Positions 37,448-47,600 of a stretch of 58,050 nucleotides of DNA are shown here, one piece after another. The notes under the pieces were generated by a model. It saw nothing but the letters and a program-made list of their open reading frames with translations, made no database searches and was not told the origin of the DNA. This stretch comes from Sterolibacterium sp. (lineage in GTDB: Bacteria > Pseudomonadota > Gammaproteobacteria > Burkholderiales > Rhodocyclaceae). The translations under genes and the position numbers were made by a program. Numbering within the stretch: position 1 is the first letter of the stretch; each line of letters opens with the position of its first letter. The DNA lies in the NCBI GenBank assembly GCA_019105045.1, contig JAHRWT010000058.1:1-58050 (forward strand). Direction: 5' to 3'.

Positions 37448-39139
37448 TCAGCTCACTTGTTTCGCCGCATGTTGCCCTGCCCGGCGACCACTGAACAGGC
37501 AGTCGGCCAGGGACAAACCGCTGATGTAAGTATGTGCACACAAACCGGCGGCATTGCGACCGGCGGCATAGAGACCGGGAATGACTTGCCCCGGAGCACG
37601 CAGCACCTGACCGGTTTCTTCGTCGATTTCCAGCCCGCCCAGAGTCAATGAGGGGCAGGCGAATTTCGAACCGATGCTGATGTCGATGGCATACCAAGGT
37701 GCCGTGTTCAGCTCGGCGCGATAGGCGTCAGGCTTCGCGCAAGTGTCGGGCTGGCCCTGCTGGATGCGTTGGTTGTACTCGGCGACGGTCTGTTCCAGCT
37801 GGGCCAGCGGCAGGCCTGTTTTTCTTGCCAGTTCGGCCAAGGTCGCCGCTTTCTGGGTGCAGCGGTACATATACATCCAGGCCATGGCTTTTTGTACCAG
37901 GACAAAAGCCTTGTCGTTGCGCAATTGCGCCTTGGCGGCCTGCATCTGGGCTTCATCCAGGATCAACCACCCCCGCCCTTGAGGGTCTTTTTCCAGCATG
38001 ATGTCGGCCACGGTTGCGCCATACAGCGCCTCGTTGCACAGCCGCCGACCTTGCGGGTCCAGCGCAATCGTTTTCAGCCAGGCGTGGGGGGGCGCATAGA
38101 AACGCCAGTAGGTCAGCCGCTCCAGCCGCTTGCCAAGAGCGCCCAGACTCAACCCCAAGCGGATACCGCTGCCGTTGCAATCCTCACCCAGCGCATGGGG
38201 CGTCAGAGGGGCGTGGCCAGTGGCCTGAGTCACCATGGCACGATTGAAGACGAAACCACCCGCGCTGAGGATCACGCCACGGCGCACGCGCACCCGCTGC
38301 TCGCGGTCGAAAATATCAAACAGACCGGCCAGCCAACGAAACGGTGCGCCGGTTCTTGGCAAGCCGATGTTGAGCTTGCTGGCCAGCGTATGCAGCCCCG
38401 TGCGCAGCGCATAGAACAAACCACTTTGTGAGCCCAGTCGATAAGCCAAGCCGACCACTTGCTGATTTTTATCCACCAGCAAACGGCTGACACAAGCATA
38501 TTTCTGCAAGCGGATGCGGCCCTGTCCCGGCTGCTCGCCGCTGCGTTGCATGGCCGCCAGCAGGTTCTGCATCATGGCCGGGCCACCGAAATAACCGCTG
38601 CCCTGGGTCACATGCCCCCGCGCTGCCGTCGTGGTCTGGGCGTTGTAGGGTGCGTAAGCCTCATTGCCCGAGTGATAAAGCCCCCAGTAGCCGCCGGGAA
38701 AGGAATTCTTTTCCTTGTAGTAACGGCTGCCAAAGCGCACGCCGTGGCCTTCCAGCCATTCCAGATTGGCCACGCTGTCATGGCAGAAACGACGCAAGGT
38801 GTCATCCTTGACCACATCGCCCACCTGGATGCGCAGGTATTGATACATGTTGTCCGGGCTGTCTTCGATGCCGGCTTCTTGCTGCTGGCGGGTGCCGCCA
38901 CCGGCGTAGACCACGCCACCGGACAGCCGCGATGCGCCCCCGGCGGCCAGCCGATCCAGTGCCAACACTTCCGCCCCGTGGGCCGCTGCTTCCAAGGCAG
39001 CGCAAGCGCCGGCCATGCCCACCCCGACCACGGCAATATCCGTCTGGGCATCCCATTGATATTGCTCCGGATCATCAATGACCAGAGGCTCGGCAACGGC
39101 AACATAGCGATTGGCGGGGGCGTTGAGATCGAATTTCAT
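37448..39139 (-). CDS. FAD-dependent oxidoreductase, fumarate reductase/3-ketosteroid dehydrogenase superfamily
   Basis: The substrate is unknown. The 563-residue protein has an N-terminal dinucleotide fold with GVGMAG at 39-44, followed by LDRLAAGGASRLSGGVVYAGG. A variable cap domain comes next, then the C-terminal FAD motif GLYAAGRNAAGLCAHTYISG typical of the fumarate reductase/KstD flavoprotein group. No signal peptide or heme site is seen, so it is probably cytoplasmic. The ATG at 39137-39139 is preferred over one 11 codons upstream. It stands about 36 bases after a terminator-like hairpin and downstream of an FMN-type oxidoreductase gene. Steroid or other alicyclic dehydrogenation is possible but not shown. 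Confidence 0.85.
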   Translation of the reverse strand: MKFDLNAPANRYVAVAEPLVIDDPEQYQWDAQTDIAVVGVGMAGACAALEAAAHGAEVLALDRLAAGGASRLSGGVVYAGGGTRQQQEAGIEDSPDNMYQYLRIQVGDVVKDDTLRRFCHDSVANLEWLEGHGVRFGSRYYKEKNSFPGGYWGLYHSGNEAYAPYNAQTTTAARGHVTQGSGYFGGPAMMQNLLAAMQRSGEQPGQGRIRLQKYACVSRLLVDKNQQVVGLAYRLGSQSGLFYALRTGLHTLASKLNIGLPRTGAPFRWLAGLFDIFDREQRVRVRRGVILSAGGFVFNRAMVTQATGHAPLTPHALGEDCNGSGIRLGLSLGALGKRLERLTYWRFYAPPHAWLKTIALDPQGRRLCNEALYGATVADIMLEKDPQGRGWLILDEAQMQAAKAQLRNDKAFVLVQKAMAWMYMYRCTQKAATLAELARKTGLPLAQLEQTVAEYNQRIQQGQPDTCAKPDAYRAELNTAPWYAIDISIGSKFACPSLTLGGLEIDEETGQVLRAPGQVIPGLYAAGRNAAGLCAHTYISGLSLADCLFSGRRAGQHAAKQVS

Positions 39140-39175
39140 GGGCAGAAGATGAATCTGGAGACGGGTGATCAATGT

Positions 39176-39208
39176 AAAAAGCCGGATGTACGATGCTGCC
39201 CATCCGGC
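39176..39208 (-). terminator. Intrinsic terminator between the two flavoenzyme genes
   Basis: On the minus strand GCCGGATG (39201-39208) pairs with CATCCGGC (39181-39188) and is followed by TTTTT (39176-39180), a standard Rho-independent terminator. It lies about 50 bp after the FMN-oxidoreductase stop and about 36 bp before the FAD gene start. The second gene therefore needs read-through, attenuation control or its own promoter. Confidence 0.75.
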
Positions 39209-39258
39209 CCAGTTGATTTCAAGTTTTCAGTGTGGACCATGGCCCAAGCGCTGGTGGC

Positions 39259-40512
39259 TTACCCTGTCAGCACCTCGGGCAAGGCGATCTGCTGGCCCTG
39301 ACTGAATTGATAATCGCGGAACACATGCTCGGCCGTCAGCAATTGATAACGACCATCCGCCATTTGGTGTGTAGTGTCCTTGAGACGATAGGTGTAATGG
39401 CCGCACGTCCAGCAATCGAAATTGCGCATGTGCGTACACAAACATGTCTTGTCCGGCACCGACAGTGTCTTGGGATTCGGATTGGCTTCCAGCGCTTTGT
39501 AGTAAGCCGTGATGTAAGCGCAGTTGCCGCCTTCCAGCAGATAGCCAAAAGCCTCGCAATTGGGGCGAATGCCTGAGCCGATCGCCGGGCAGTGCGCCAA
39601 CATGCGCATGGGGTAACCCGTCGGTGACAGGGTATTAACCACGATATCTGCTTCGCTGGCCTTGAGGTATTCCTGCTTGACGTTGGCCGGCAAACCACAT
39701 TCTTCAGTCACCGTCAGGCGCGTCGATATCTGCACAGCCGCCGCGCCATTTTCCAGAAAACCCGTCGCATCGCCACCAGTAAAAATGCCGCCAGCGGCAA
39801 TCAGCGGAATATTCAGTTCTTCTTTCTTCAGCCAGGCCTGGACTTCCGCGACGATGGTGGCCAGATCATACTGCGCCCAATCCATGCCAAACCCCAGGTG
39901 ACCGCCCGCCAGCGGGCCTTCCACCACCACATAATCAGGCAGGCGGTTAAGACGTGCCGTCTTGCGCAAAAACAACTGCAAGGCGCGCAGGGAAGAAACG
40001 ATGATGCCCAGCTTGGCATCACGAAAACGAGGATGATCTTCAATCAAGGCAAAGGAGCCCAGATGCAGACCGGCCGACAGGGTGATGCCTTCAACCCCGA
40101 CATCCAGCGCCGCCTTGAGACGCACCTGCAGCGTTTCACGCGGTGCGTTCATGGTCAGTTTTTCCATGCAATTGACGAACACCAGACCGGGGCCGCGCTT
40201 GGCTTCCATGGTCTTGCCAACATGCAGGCGCTGGGCTTCGGCCAGCTCGCCCAGATCAAACTTGACTTCGGATTTATCTGGATTGGCGACGTTGTATTTG
40301 TAATGTTTGAGCTTGTCGCGCACGAAGTGCGTCTTGAAACGCCGGTCGGCCACGGTAGGCACCATGGCATCGGAAATATGGCCGATACCGCCCAGGCGGG
40401 CGAACTCCAGCGCCAGCTCGGCGGTGGAAATATCCACACCCATGCCACCCAGCATGAGTGGCACCAGTTCATGTTGGCCGAACTGCAGACGAAAATCATC
40501 AACGCGTTTCAT
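39259..40512 (-). CDS. FMN-dependent oxidoreductase of the nitronate monooxygenase/FabK family with Cys-rich tail
   Basis: The 417-residue TIM-barrel protein has family hallmarks. These are VPLMLGGMGVDIS at the N-terminus, VEGPLAGGHLGFG with the probable catalytic His205, the FMN-phosphate loop AAGGIFTGGD at 239-248, and GAAAVQIST at 256-264. Relatives include nitronate monooxygenases and enoyl-ACP reductase II, and the substrate cannot be told. Beyond residue 300 it has an unusual Cys-rich extension with C308, C319, C331 and a tight C357-x-C359-x7-C367-x2-C370 motif that could bind a metal or cluster. AAGGA precedes the start. It is followed by a terminator and the FAD oxidoreductase gene. 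Confidence 0.87.
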   Translation of the reverse strand: MKRVDDFRLQFGQHELVPLMLGGMGVDISTAELALEFARLGGIGHISDAMVPTVADRRFKTHFVRDKLKHYKYNVANPDKSEVKFDLGELAEAQRLHVGKTMEAKRGPGLVFVNCMEKLTMNAPRETLQVRLKAALDVGVEGITLSAGLHLGSFALIEDHPRFRDAKLGIIVSSLRALQLFLRKTARLNRLPDYVVVEGPLAGGHLGFGMDWAQYDLATIVAEVQAWLKKEELNIPLIAAGGIFTGGDATGFLENGAAAVQISTRLTVTEECGLPANVKQEYLKASEADIVVNTLSPTGYPMRMLAHCPAIGSGIRPNCEAFGYLLEGGNCAYITAYYKALEANPNPKTLSVPDKTCLCTHMRNFDCWTCGHYTYRLKDTTHQMADGRYQLLTAEHVFRDYQFSQGQQIALPEVLTG

Positions 40513-40667
40513 TTATATCCTTGTGCCTTGTCATCCCCGGCGACACCGAAGACCAGGCTTGGTGAAGCACGTCACGCGTCCTGGATCACTCAACCCAAAA
40601 ACACGACTCAAACCTGGGAAGTGTACACCATTTATTCCCTTTGCTTTGCCCCTACGCGCCACAGGGT

Positions 40668-42491
40668 TTATTCCACCGTCACCGACTTGGCCAGGTTGCG
40701 CGGCTTGTCCACGTCCGTACCCTTGACCAACGCCACATGATAGGCAAGCAACTGCAAGGGCACCACGTGCAAGACCGGGGAGAGCAGGCCGTAGTGCTCG
40801 GGCAGGCGCAGCACATGCACGCCCGCACTGGCTTCAACCTGACTGTCGGCGTCGGCAAACACATACAGCTCGCCGCCCCGGGCGCGCACTTCCTGCAGAT
40901 TGGATTTGAGTTTTTCCAGCAGATGATCGTTGGGTGCAACGGAAATCACCGGCATGGCTTCATCAACCAAGGCCAGCGGGCCGTGCTTGAGCTCGCCGGC
41001 GGGATAGCCTTCGGCGTGGATGTAGGAAATTTCCTTGAGCTTCAGCGCCCCTTCCAGAGCAATCGGATAATGCCGGCCACGCCCCAGAAAAAGCGCGTGT
41101 TCCTTGCCTGCCACATCCCTGGCCCAGGCAGCGATGGCCGGTTCCAGTTCGAGGACGTTCTTGACGGCCAGCGGCAGATGGCGCAGGGCCGCCAGGCAAT
41201 CGTTCTCGTCATTGGCCGCCAGTCGCCCCTGCAGCTTGGCCAGCGTGGCGGCCAGCACGAACAAGGCTGCCAGCTGAGTAGTGAACGCCTTGGTTGAAGC
41301 CACGCCGATTTCCATGCCGGCGCGCGTCAAAAAGCGCAGCGCACATTCACGCACGATGGCCGATTCAGCCACATTGCAAATCGCCAAGGTGCGTGTCATG
41401 CCGCGCGCCTTGGCGTGCTTGAGGGCCGCCAGCGTATCTGCCGTTTCCCCCGATTGCGAAATCGCCACCACCAATTGAGCGGGATCAACCACCGAAACAC
41501 GATAGCGATATTCGCTGGCAACCTCCACCGTGCAGGGAATGCCGGCCAGCTGCTCGATCCAGTAACGCGCCACCAGCCCCGAGTGATAGCTGGTACCGCA
41601 GGCGAGTATCAATACCGAACGGGTGCTGGCCAAGACCTCCGGCGCAGCCGTGCCAAAAACATGGGCATTGAACGTTTGCGTATTGGCGCTGCCCAGCATT
41701 TCCAGCGTATTCGCCAAAGCCGTGGGCTGCTCGAAAATCTCTTTCTGCATGTAGTGCTGATACTGCCCGAGCTCGACAGCATCGGCCGACAAGGCGCTTT
41801 CATGAGCCACACGCTCCACGGTCTGACCAGTGGCATCGATGAGGCGCAGTCCGGCCAGAGTCAATTCCGCCAGATCGCCATCTTCCAGATAAATCATCTG
41901 CCGGGTCACTTGCAACAGGGCTGATGCGTCAGAGGCCGCATACAAACCATCCTCGGCCACCCCCAGCAGCAAGGGCGCGCCCTGCCGGGCCAGCACGATG
42001 CCCGCCACACCTTCATGCACGACGGCAATGGCGTAAGCACCGATCAAGCGCTGTGTGGCCAGACGCACGGCCTCCAGCAGCGCATGGCCCGCCATGCGCA
42101 GCGAGTCGATCAGGTGGGCGATGACTTCGGTATCGGTATCCGAAGTGAACACATAGCCGATATCGGTCAGTTCATTTTTCAGCGCCGTGTGATTCTCGAT
42201 GATGCCGTTATGCACCACCGCCAGACCACGGGAAATGTGCGGATGGGCGTTGCGCTCCGCAGGTACGCCATGTGTCGCCCAGCGGGTATGGGCGATGCCG
42301 ATGGCAGCGCTCAGGCCCTCCGCCTGCGCGGCCAGCTCACTGACCCGGCCCACACTGCGCAGCCGCATCAGCTCGGGCTTGAGCACGGCCAGCCCGGCCG
42401 AGTCATAGCCGCGATATTCCAGTTTGCGCAGCCCCTCGATCAGGACGGGAACAACATTGTGCCGGGCAAGGGCCGCGACGATTCCACACAT
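40668..42491 (-). CDS. glmS: Glutamine--fructose-6-phosphate aminotransferase (isomerising)
   Basis: GlmS makes glucosamine-6-phosphate from fructose-6-phosphate and glutamine, the entry to UDP-GlcNAc. The 607-residue protein has the N-terminal nucleophile C2 (MCGIVAALA) of a class II glutaminase domain at about 1-235. Two SIS isomerase domains follow, with [28 protein letters not shown] and the C-terminal LAKSVTVE. It follows glmU by 48 bp, pairing two steps of the same pathway. No glmS ribozyme is expected in this group and none is evident in the short spacer. Confidence 0.98.
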   Translation of the reverse strand: MCGIVAALARHNVVPVLIEGLRKLEYRGYDSAGLAVLKPELMRLRSVGRVSELAAQAEGLSAAIGIAHTRWATHGVPAERNAHPHISRGLAVVHNGIIENHTALKNELTDIGYVFTSDTDTEVIAHLIDSLRMAGHALLEAVRLATQRLIGAYAIAVVHEGVAGIVLARQGAPLLLGVAEDGLYAASDASALLQVTRQMIYLEDGDLAELTLAGLRLIDATGQTVERVAHESALSADAVELGQYQHYMQKEIFEQPTALANTLEMLGSANTQTFNAHVFGTAAPEVLASTRSVLILACGTSYHSGLVARYWIEQLAGIPCTVEVASEYRYRVSVVDPAQLVVAISQSGETADTLAALKHAKARGMTRTLAICNVAESAIVRECALRFLTRAGMEIGVASTKAFTTQLAALFVLAATLAKLQGRLAANDENDCLAALRHLPLAVKNVLELEPAIAAWARDVAGKEHALFLGRGRHYPIALEGALKLKEISYIHAEGYPAGELKHGPLALVDEAMPVISVAPNDHLLEKLKSNLQEVRARGGELYVFADADSQVEASAGVHVLRLPEHYGLLSPVLHVVPLQLLAYHVALVKGTDVDKPRNLAKSVTVE

Positions 42492-42539
42492 TGCAGATTT
42501 CCTTCAAAGTATCGGATGCCGATGCGCATCCGTTCATGT

Positions 42540-43928
42540 TCAAGATGATTCTGGCTTGCTGGCCTTGTTCGGCTTGACCGGCCGCTTCCAGCCGGTGACG
42601 GCCACCTGACGTGCCCGTGAAACCGTCAGGGTATCGGCAGCCGCATCCTTGGTCAGCGTCGTGCCCGCCCCCAGCGTGGCCCCTTTATGGATCGTCACCG
42701 GTGCGACCAGCTGGGTATCGGAACCGATGAAAACATCATCCTCAATCACCGTGCGATGCTTGTTGGCGCCGTCGTAATTGCACGTGATGGTCCCCGCGCC
42801 GATATTCACCCGCTGACCCACTGTGGCATCGCCCACATAGGCCAGATGATTGGCCTTGGACTGGCTGGCGATGCTGCTGTTCTTCACTTCGACAAAATTG
42901 CCGATATGCACTTCATCGCCCAGCACCGTTCCCGGGCGCAGACGGGCATAAGGGCCGATCACTGCCTGCTGGCCGATGGTGGCCGATTCCAGATGGCTGA
43001 AAGCCGCAATCCGTGTCCCCGCCCCGACCTTGACGTCCTTGAGCACACAATTGGGGCCGATCTCCACCCCATCCGCCAGCTCCACCCGGCCTTCAAACAG
43101 ACAGTTGGCATCGATCGCCACATCCTGCCCACAGATCAGTTCACCACGCACGTCGATACGCGCCGGATCGCACAGACGCACGCCTTGATCGAGCAGGGCC
43201 GCAGCCAGATTACGCTGATGAATGCGTTCCAGTGCCGCCAGCTGGGCCGGGCTGTTGACGCCCTCGGTTTCCCAGGCATCCTGCGGCTGGGTCGAGCTGA
43301 TCTGCAGACCATCGCGCACCGCCAGCGCCACGATATCGGTCAGATAATATTCACCTTGCACATTCTGATTGCTCAACGTCGGCAGCCAACGCAGCAGGGC
43401 TGCGGTATCGGCCAGCAGGATGCCGGTATTGATTTCCGTGATCTGACGCTCGGCATCCGTCGCATCCTTTTCCTCGACGATGCGCTGAACATGACCGGCA
43501 TGATCGCGCACGATACGGCCATAGCCTTGCGGCTGGGCCAACTGGGCCGTCAGCAAGGCCAGCGCGCTGTTTTCAGCGACGAACACCTCTCGCAAACGCT
43601 GCAAAGTGGCGGCGCGAGTCAGCGGCACATCGCCATACAGGATCAGCGTGGCTCGGGTGGGATCGAGATAGGGCAGCGCCTGCAGCACGGCATGACCCGT
43701 ACCCAGTTGCTGCTCCTGCACCACCCAGGTCAAGCCCAGCTCACTCATCGCTGCCCGCACAGCTTCTCCACCGTGGCCACGCACAATGCAAATACGAGTG
43801 GGCTGCAGCGCCTGGGCAGCATCAATGACGTGGCGCAGCAGAGGCTTACCGGCCAGAGTGTGCAGCACCTTGGGCAGAGCGGAGTGCATACGCTTGCCCT
43901 GACCAGCAGCGAGAATGACGATATTCAT
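42540..43928 (-). CDS. glmU: Bifunctional UDP-GlcNAc pyrophosphorylase/glucosamine-1-phosphate acetyltransferase
   Basis: GlmU acetylates glucosamine-1-phosphate and then uridylylates it to UDP-GlcNAc. The 462-residue protein has an N-terminal nucleotidyltransferase domain with [18 protein letters not shown] and YGDVPLT. A C-terminal left-handed beta-helix of hexapeptide repeats (about 250-440) carries acetyl-CoA residues in [19 protein letters not shown]. It lies 38 bp after dgt and 48 bp before glmS on one strand. Confidence 0.98.
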   Translation of the reverse strand: MNIVILAAGQGKRMHSALPKVLHTLAGKPLLRHVIDAAQALQPTRICIVRGHGGEAVRAAMSELGLTWVVQEQQLGTGHAVLQALPYLDPTRATLILYGDVPLTRAATLQRLREVFVAENSALALLTAQLAQPQGYGRIVRDHAGHVQRIVEEKDATDAERQITEINTGILLADTAALLRWLPTLSNQNVQGEYYLTDIVALAVRDGLQISSTQPQDAWETEGVNSPAQLAALERIHQRNLAAALLDQGVRLCDPARIDVRGELICGQDVAIDANCLFEGRVELADGVEIGPNCVLKDVKVGAGTRIAAFSHLESATIGQQAVIGPYARLRPGTVLGDEVHIGNFVEVKNSSIASQSKANHLAYVGDATVGQRVNIGAGTITCNYDGANKHRTVIEDDVFIGSDTQLVAPVTIHKGATLGAGTTLTKDAAADTLTVSRARQVAVTGWKRPVKPNKASKPESS

Positions 43929-43966
43929 GGACTATGGACAACTCGATAGAAGTTCGTTGCAAGAAA

Positions 43967-45097
43967 TCAGATTTCACCGACGGCAAACAGCCGCCGATGT
44001 TCGCGCATGGCGTAGCGATCCGTCATGCCGGCAATGTAATCGGCCACGGCACGCGCCTGGTTTTCATTGGCCATTTGCTGATACTGCAGCGGCAACAGGC
44101 CCGGCGTCCCCATGAAGGCGGCAAACAGATCATTGATGATGCGTGCCGCCTTGGTGGTCATGCGCACGACTTTGTAATGCCGGTACAGCTGATCGCGCAA
44201 GAAGCGCTGCAAGTCCTGCAGTTCATGGCGCATGGTCGCACTGAACGCCACCAGCGCCGGGGCCTGCTGCACATCGGCCAGGGTTTGCGGTGCGTATTGG
44301 ACCAGGTTGGCACGGGTGGTTTCTATCAAATCCACCACCTGCGCATTGATCATGCGGCGTATGGTTTCGTGGATGAAGCGCCGCCCCGTCACGCTGGGAT
44401 ATTTCGCCCTGACAGTGGCGGCATGCTGGGCGAAAGCGGCGATGTCATCCAATTGTTCCAGTTGAATCAAGCCGGAACGCAGGCCATCGTCGATATCGTG
44501 ATTATTGTAGGCAATGGCATCCGCCAGATTGCAGATCTGCGCTTCCAGCGAAGGCCGTTGATCATCAAGAAAACGCTGGGCCACCGCTCCCAGCTCGCGG
44601 GCACGGGCTTTGGAGCAGTGCTTGAGGATGCCGGCGCGGGTTTCAAAACACAGGTTCAGACCATCGAAGGCGGCGTAGTTTTCTTCCAGCACATCGACGA
44701 TGCGCAGGCTTTGCAAATTGTGCTCGAAACCACCGTGTTGGCCAGCCATGCAATCGTTCAAGGCATCCTGACCCGCATGGCCGAACGGCGTATGCCCCAG
44801 ATCATGGGCCAGAGCGATGGCTTCGGTCAGGTCTTCATTGAGCTGCAGAACGCGGGCGATGCCACGGGCAATCTGGGCGACTTCCAGGCTGTGCGTCAGG
44901 CGGGTGCGAAACAGATCACCTTCGTGATTGACGAACACCTGCGTCTTGTATTCCAGCCGCCGAAAAGCCGTGGAATGCACGATGCGGTCGCGATCACGCT
45001 GGAACTCGGTACGCGCTTCCGGGGCCGCTTCAGGATGGCAGCGACCACGCGAATTGGCGGCGCTGACGGCATACGGCGCAAGGCGGTCTTCAGTCAC
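43967..45097 (-). CDS. dgt: dGTPase-like HD-domain triphosphohydrolase
   Basis: This is a deoxyguanosinetriphosphate triphosphohydrolase-like protein that splits dNTPs to nucleoside and triphosphate. The 376-residue product has the HD-domain ligands [10 protein letters not shown] and [14 protein letters not shown], preceded by [15 protein letters not shown]. The start is taken as GTG at 45095-45097, which overlaps the aroB stop and has GAGG at six bases. A longer frame from an ATG at 45145 lies wholly inside aroB and lacks conserved character. Placement after aroB is common in betaproteobacteria. Confidence 0.94.
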   Translation of the reverse strand: MTEDRLAPYAVSAANSRGRCHPEAAPEARTEFQRDRDRIVHSTAFRRLEYKTQVFVNHEGDLFRTRLTHSLEVAQIARGIARVLQLNEDLTEAIALAHDLGHTPFGHAGQDALNDCMAGQHGGFEHNLQSLRIVDVLEENYAAFDGLNLCFETRAGILKHCSKARARELGAVAQRFLDDQRPSLEAQICNLADAIAYNNHDIDDGLRSGLIQLEQLDDIAAFAQHAATVRAKYPSVTGRRFIHETIRRMINAQVVDLIETTRANLVQYAPQTLADVQQAPALVAFSATMRHELQDLQRFLRDQLYRHYKVVRMTTKAARIINDLFAAFMGTPGLLPLQYQQMANENQARAVADYIAGMTDRYAMREHRRLFAVGEI

Positions 45098-46181
45098 AGC
45101 AAGCCTCGATGGCAGCAATGATTTCCTCGCGCGGCGCCTCGCCATAAGTCACGGCCTCGCCCAGTTGCCGCAACAAGACCAGGCGCAGCTTGCCGGCGAT
45201 GACTTTCTTGTCGTGACCCATCAGTTCCAGATAACGCTCCGCCCCCAGTGCCGCGCCGCGCACCGGCAAGGCAGCGCGTTGCAACAGCTGGCTGAGCCGC
45301 GCCACCGCCGCCGCATCCAGCCAGCCCAGCCGGTGTGACAGCTCGGCTGCCATCACCATTCCGGCCGCCACCGCTTCGCCATGCAGCCACTGGCCATAGC
45401 CCAGACCGGTTTCGATGGCATGGCCAAAGGTATGACCCAGATTGAGCAGCGCCCGCCCGCCTTCCTTGGCGGTTTCCAGCTCATCGGCGGCGACCACTTC
45501 GGCCTTGTTCTGGCAGGAACGCTCGATGGCCTGCGCCAGTGCGCTGCCATCGCAGGCCAGCAGCGCATCCATCTGTGCTTCCAGCCAGGCCAGAAACGGC
45601 AGATCGCGGATCAAGCCGTATTTGATGACTTCCGCCAGGCCGGCCGACAGCTCGCGCGCCGGCAGGGTTTGCAGGGTATCGGTATCGGCCAGCACCAGTT
45701 GCGGCTGCCAGAAAGCGCCGATCATGTTCTTGCCGCGTGGATGGTTGATGCCGGTCTTGCCACCGACTGAGGAATCGACTTGCGCCAGCAAAGTGGTCGG
45801 CACCTGAATGAAGGGCACGCCGCGCTGATAGCTGGCAGCGGCAAACCCTGTCAGATCGCCGATCACGCCTCCCCCCAGGGCAATCAAGGTGGTGCTGCGA
45901 TCACAGCGCTCGGCCAGCAGCTGATCAAAAATCCGGTTGAGCGTTTCCCAGTTCTTGTGCGCCTCGCCATCGGGCAGGATGATTTCCGTGACCTGCACCC
46001 CCGCGGCGCGCAAAGGCGCGGCCAGCTTGTCCAGATACAACGGTGCCACGGTCTCGTTGCTGACGATGGCCACACGCGGCGTGCGCAGATGCGGCAGGAT
46101 CAACTCCGCCTGCGTCAGCAAACCCGGGCCGATGTGGATGGGATAGCTGCGCGCCCCCAGGCGGACATTCAAGCTGCGCAT
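45090..46181 (-). CDS. aroB: 3-dehydroquinate synthase
   Basis: AroB closes DAHP into 3-dehydroquinate in the shikimate pathway, using NAD and a metal ion. The 363-residue protein has the NAD loop [19 protein letters not shown] and [22 protein letters not shown]. The metal ligands fall in [23 protein letters not shown] and [10 protein letters not shown]. It overlaps aroK at its start by 13 bases and dgt at its end, so aroK-aroB-dgt are translated as one chain. Confidence 0.98.
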   Translation of the reverse strand: MRSLNVRLGARSYPIHIGPGLLTQAELILPHLRTPRVAIVSNETVAPLYLDKLAAPLRAAGVQVTEIILPDGEAHKNWETLNRIFDQLLAERCDRSTTLIALGGGVIGDLTGFAAASYQRGVPFIQVPTTLLAQVDSSVGGKTGINHPRGKNMIGAFWQPQLVLADTDTLQTLPARELSAGLAEVIKYGLIRDLPFLAWLEAQMDALLACDGSALAQAIERSCQNKAEVVAADELETAKEGGRALLNLGHTFGHAIETGLGYGQWLHGEAVAAGMVMAAELSHRLGWLDAAAVARLSQLLQRAALPVRGAALGAERYLELMGHDKKVIAGKLRLVLLRQLGEAVTYGEAPREEIIAAIEACCD

Positions 46182-46693
46182 CGGTTGCGAACCTCTTGTT
46201 CGATCAATTTCACCATTTGTTGCGAACCGCCCCCCGTACTATCGACCACGATATCGGCCACTTCGCGGTACAACGGATCGCGCTGCTCATACAGCGTCTG
46301 CAGACGCGCCAGCGGATCGGCAACTTTCAGCAGCGGCCGGTTGTGATCGTGACGCGTGCGCTCGTGCAACAGGCGCGGCGGCACACACAGATAAACAACC
46401 AGACCACTGTTCGTCAAGGCCGCGCGATTAGCCGCAGCAAGCACTGCGCCGCCACCGGTGGCCACCACCAAACCGGTCATGGCTGCAAGCTCGGCAATCA
46501 CTTGCGCTTCGCGCTGGCGAAAACCGGATTCTCCTTCGATTTCAAAAATCGTCGGAATACTGACACCGGTGCGCGCCACGATTTCATGATCGGAATCGAC
46601 AAAACGCCGACCCAGCCGTTTGGCAAGCTGGCGCCCGATGGTGGTTTTACCGGCGCCCATAAGGCCGACCAGATAAAGATTGTTTGCGTTCAC
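46169..46693 (-). CDS. aroK: Shikimate kinase
   Basis: AroK phosphorylates shikimate at the 3-hydroxyl. The 174-residue P-loop kinase has Walker [10 protein letters not shown] near 10-18, the shikimate-binding [11 protein letters not shown] and [19 protein letters not shown], and the lid with [11 protein letters not shown]. It is the first gene of the aroK-aroB-dgt-glmU-glmS chain and diverges from the CbbY-like gene. A perfect inverted repeat stands in the shared upstream region. Confidence 0.98.
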   Translation of the reverse strand: MNANNLYLVGLMGAGKTTIGRQLAKRLGRRFVDSDHEIVARTGVSIPTIFEIEGESGFRQREAQVIAELAAMTGLVVATGGGAVLAAANRAALTNSGLVVYLCVPPRLLHERTRHDHNRPLLKVADPLARLQTLYEQRDPLYREVADIVVDSTGGGSQQMVKLIEQEVRNRCAA

Positions 46694-46716
46694 CCGGTCA
46701 TTTTAACGTGTAACCC

Positions 46717-46751
46717 AGAATGACAGACCGCCGCGTGCTGTCTGTCATTCT
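46717..46751. repeat. Perfect 12-bp inverted repeat in the aroK/CbbY divergent region
   Basis: AGAATGACAGAC (46717-46728) and GTCTGTCATTCT (46740-46751) are perfect complements around an 11-base spacer. The element sits 24 bases upstream of the aroK start and 86 bases before the CbbY-like start. It could be a protein-binding operator or an RNA hairpin in the aroK leader. There is no T-run to suggest a terminator. Confidence 0.8.
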
Positions 46752-46836
46752 CCCGGATTTCAGCGTGCCCGCCGACACATGAACAGCTGCGCAGTGCATA
46801 ATCAACATCCCATCACAGAGTTCCTGGAGTTCTGTC

Positions 46837-47550
46837 ATGACCCTGCGCGCCCTGATTTTCGATGTCGACGGCACGCTCGCCAACACCGAGCGTGACGGAC
46901 ACCGCCCCGCCTTCAACGCCGCCTTTGCCGAAGTCGGCCTGTCCTGGCACTGGGATGAGGCTTTGTATGGCAAGTTGCTGAATGTCGCCGGCGGTCGCGA
47001 ACGTCTCCGCCATTATGCCGAGCACTACGATACCGCTACATTCCAGCACCCGGATTGCGCGGCATTGCTCGACCGCATTTATGCCATCAAGACCAGAAAT
47101 TACCAGCGTCTGCTGGCCGCCGGTGCAATCCCCCTGCGCGCCGACATTGGCCAGCTGATTTGCGATGCCCGCACCGAAGGCCTGCGTCTGGCCATTGCAT
47201 CCAGCTCGACAAACCAGAATATCGTCAACCTGCTGCGCGCCAATCTTGGCCCCCAGGCCGACAGCTGGTTTGACGTCATCGCCACGGGGGATGCGGTTGC
47301 GGCAAAGAAGCCCGCGCCCGACATCTACCAATGGACCCTGTCTTCCCTTGACCTGCCGCCACGAGACTGCCTGGCGATAGAAGACTCGGCACACGGCCTG
47401 GCCGCCAGCCTGAGCGCGGGGATCCCCACCGTCATCACCATCAGCGACTACACGCTCAACGAAGACTTTGCCGGGGCACGCATGGTGCTGCCACCACACG
47501 AACAGATCACTCTGGAGCGTCTGCGCGCCTGGCATACGGACATCGGTTGA
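46837..47550 (+). CDS. HAD-superfamily hydrolase, CbbY-like
   Basis: This is a sugar-phosphate phosphatase of the HAD IA type. The 237-residue protein has the nucleophile motif FDVDGT (D9, acid/base D11) and a cap domain with WDEALYGKLLNVAGGRERL. The motif II serine stands in IASSSTNQN, the motif III lysine in AAKKPAPDIY, and the motif IV acids in AIEDSAHGL. The cap sequence is close to CbbY, which removes the RuBisCO inhibitor xylulose-1,5-bisphosphate, but no RuBisCO gene is in the window and the true substrate is open. TGGAG stands seven bases before the start. It leads a four-gene plus-strand unit. Confidence 0.88.
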   Translation: MTLRALIFDVDGTLANTERDGHRPAFNAAFAEVGLSWHWDEALYGKLLNVAGGRERLRHYAEHYDTATFQHPDCAALLDRIYAIKTRNYQRLLAAGAIPLRADIGQLICDARTEGLRLAIASSSTNQNIVNLLRANLGPQADSWFDVIATGDAVAAKKPAPDIYQWTLSSLDLPPRDCLAIEDSAHGLAASLSAGIPTVITISDYTLNEDFAGARMVLPPHEQITLERLRAWHTDIG

Positions 47551-47600
47551 AACCGCGCACACCTGCTGTCCATTTTGCCCTTTGACTCCTTTTCGCAAAT

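Noticed and set aside
42687-43949. 420-codon plus-strand frame opposite glmU
   Set aside because: Antisense shadow of glmU; Gln/His/Arg-rich composition without any motif.
46813-47598. 261-codon minus-strand frame opposite the CbbY-like gene
   Set aside because: The plus-strand frame has all HAD motifs; the antisense frame has none.
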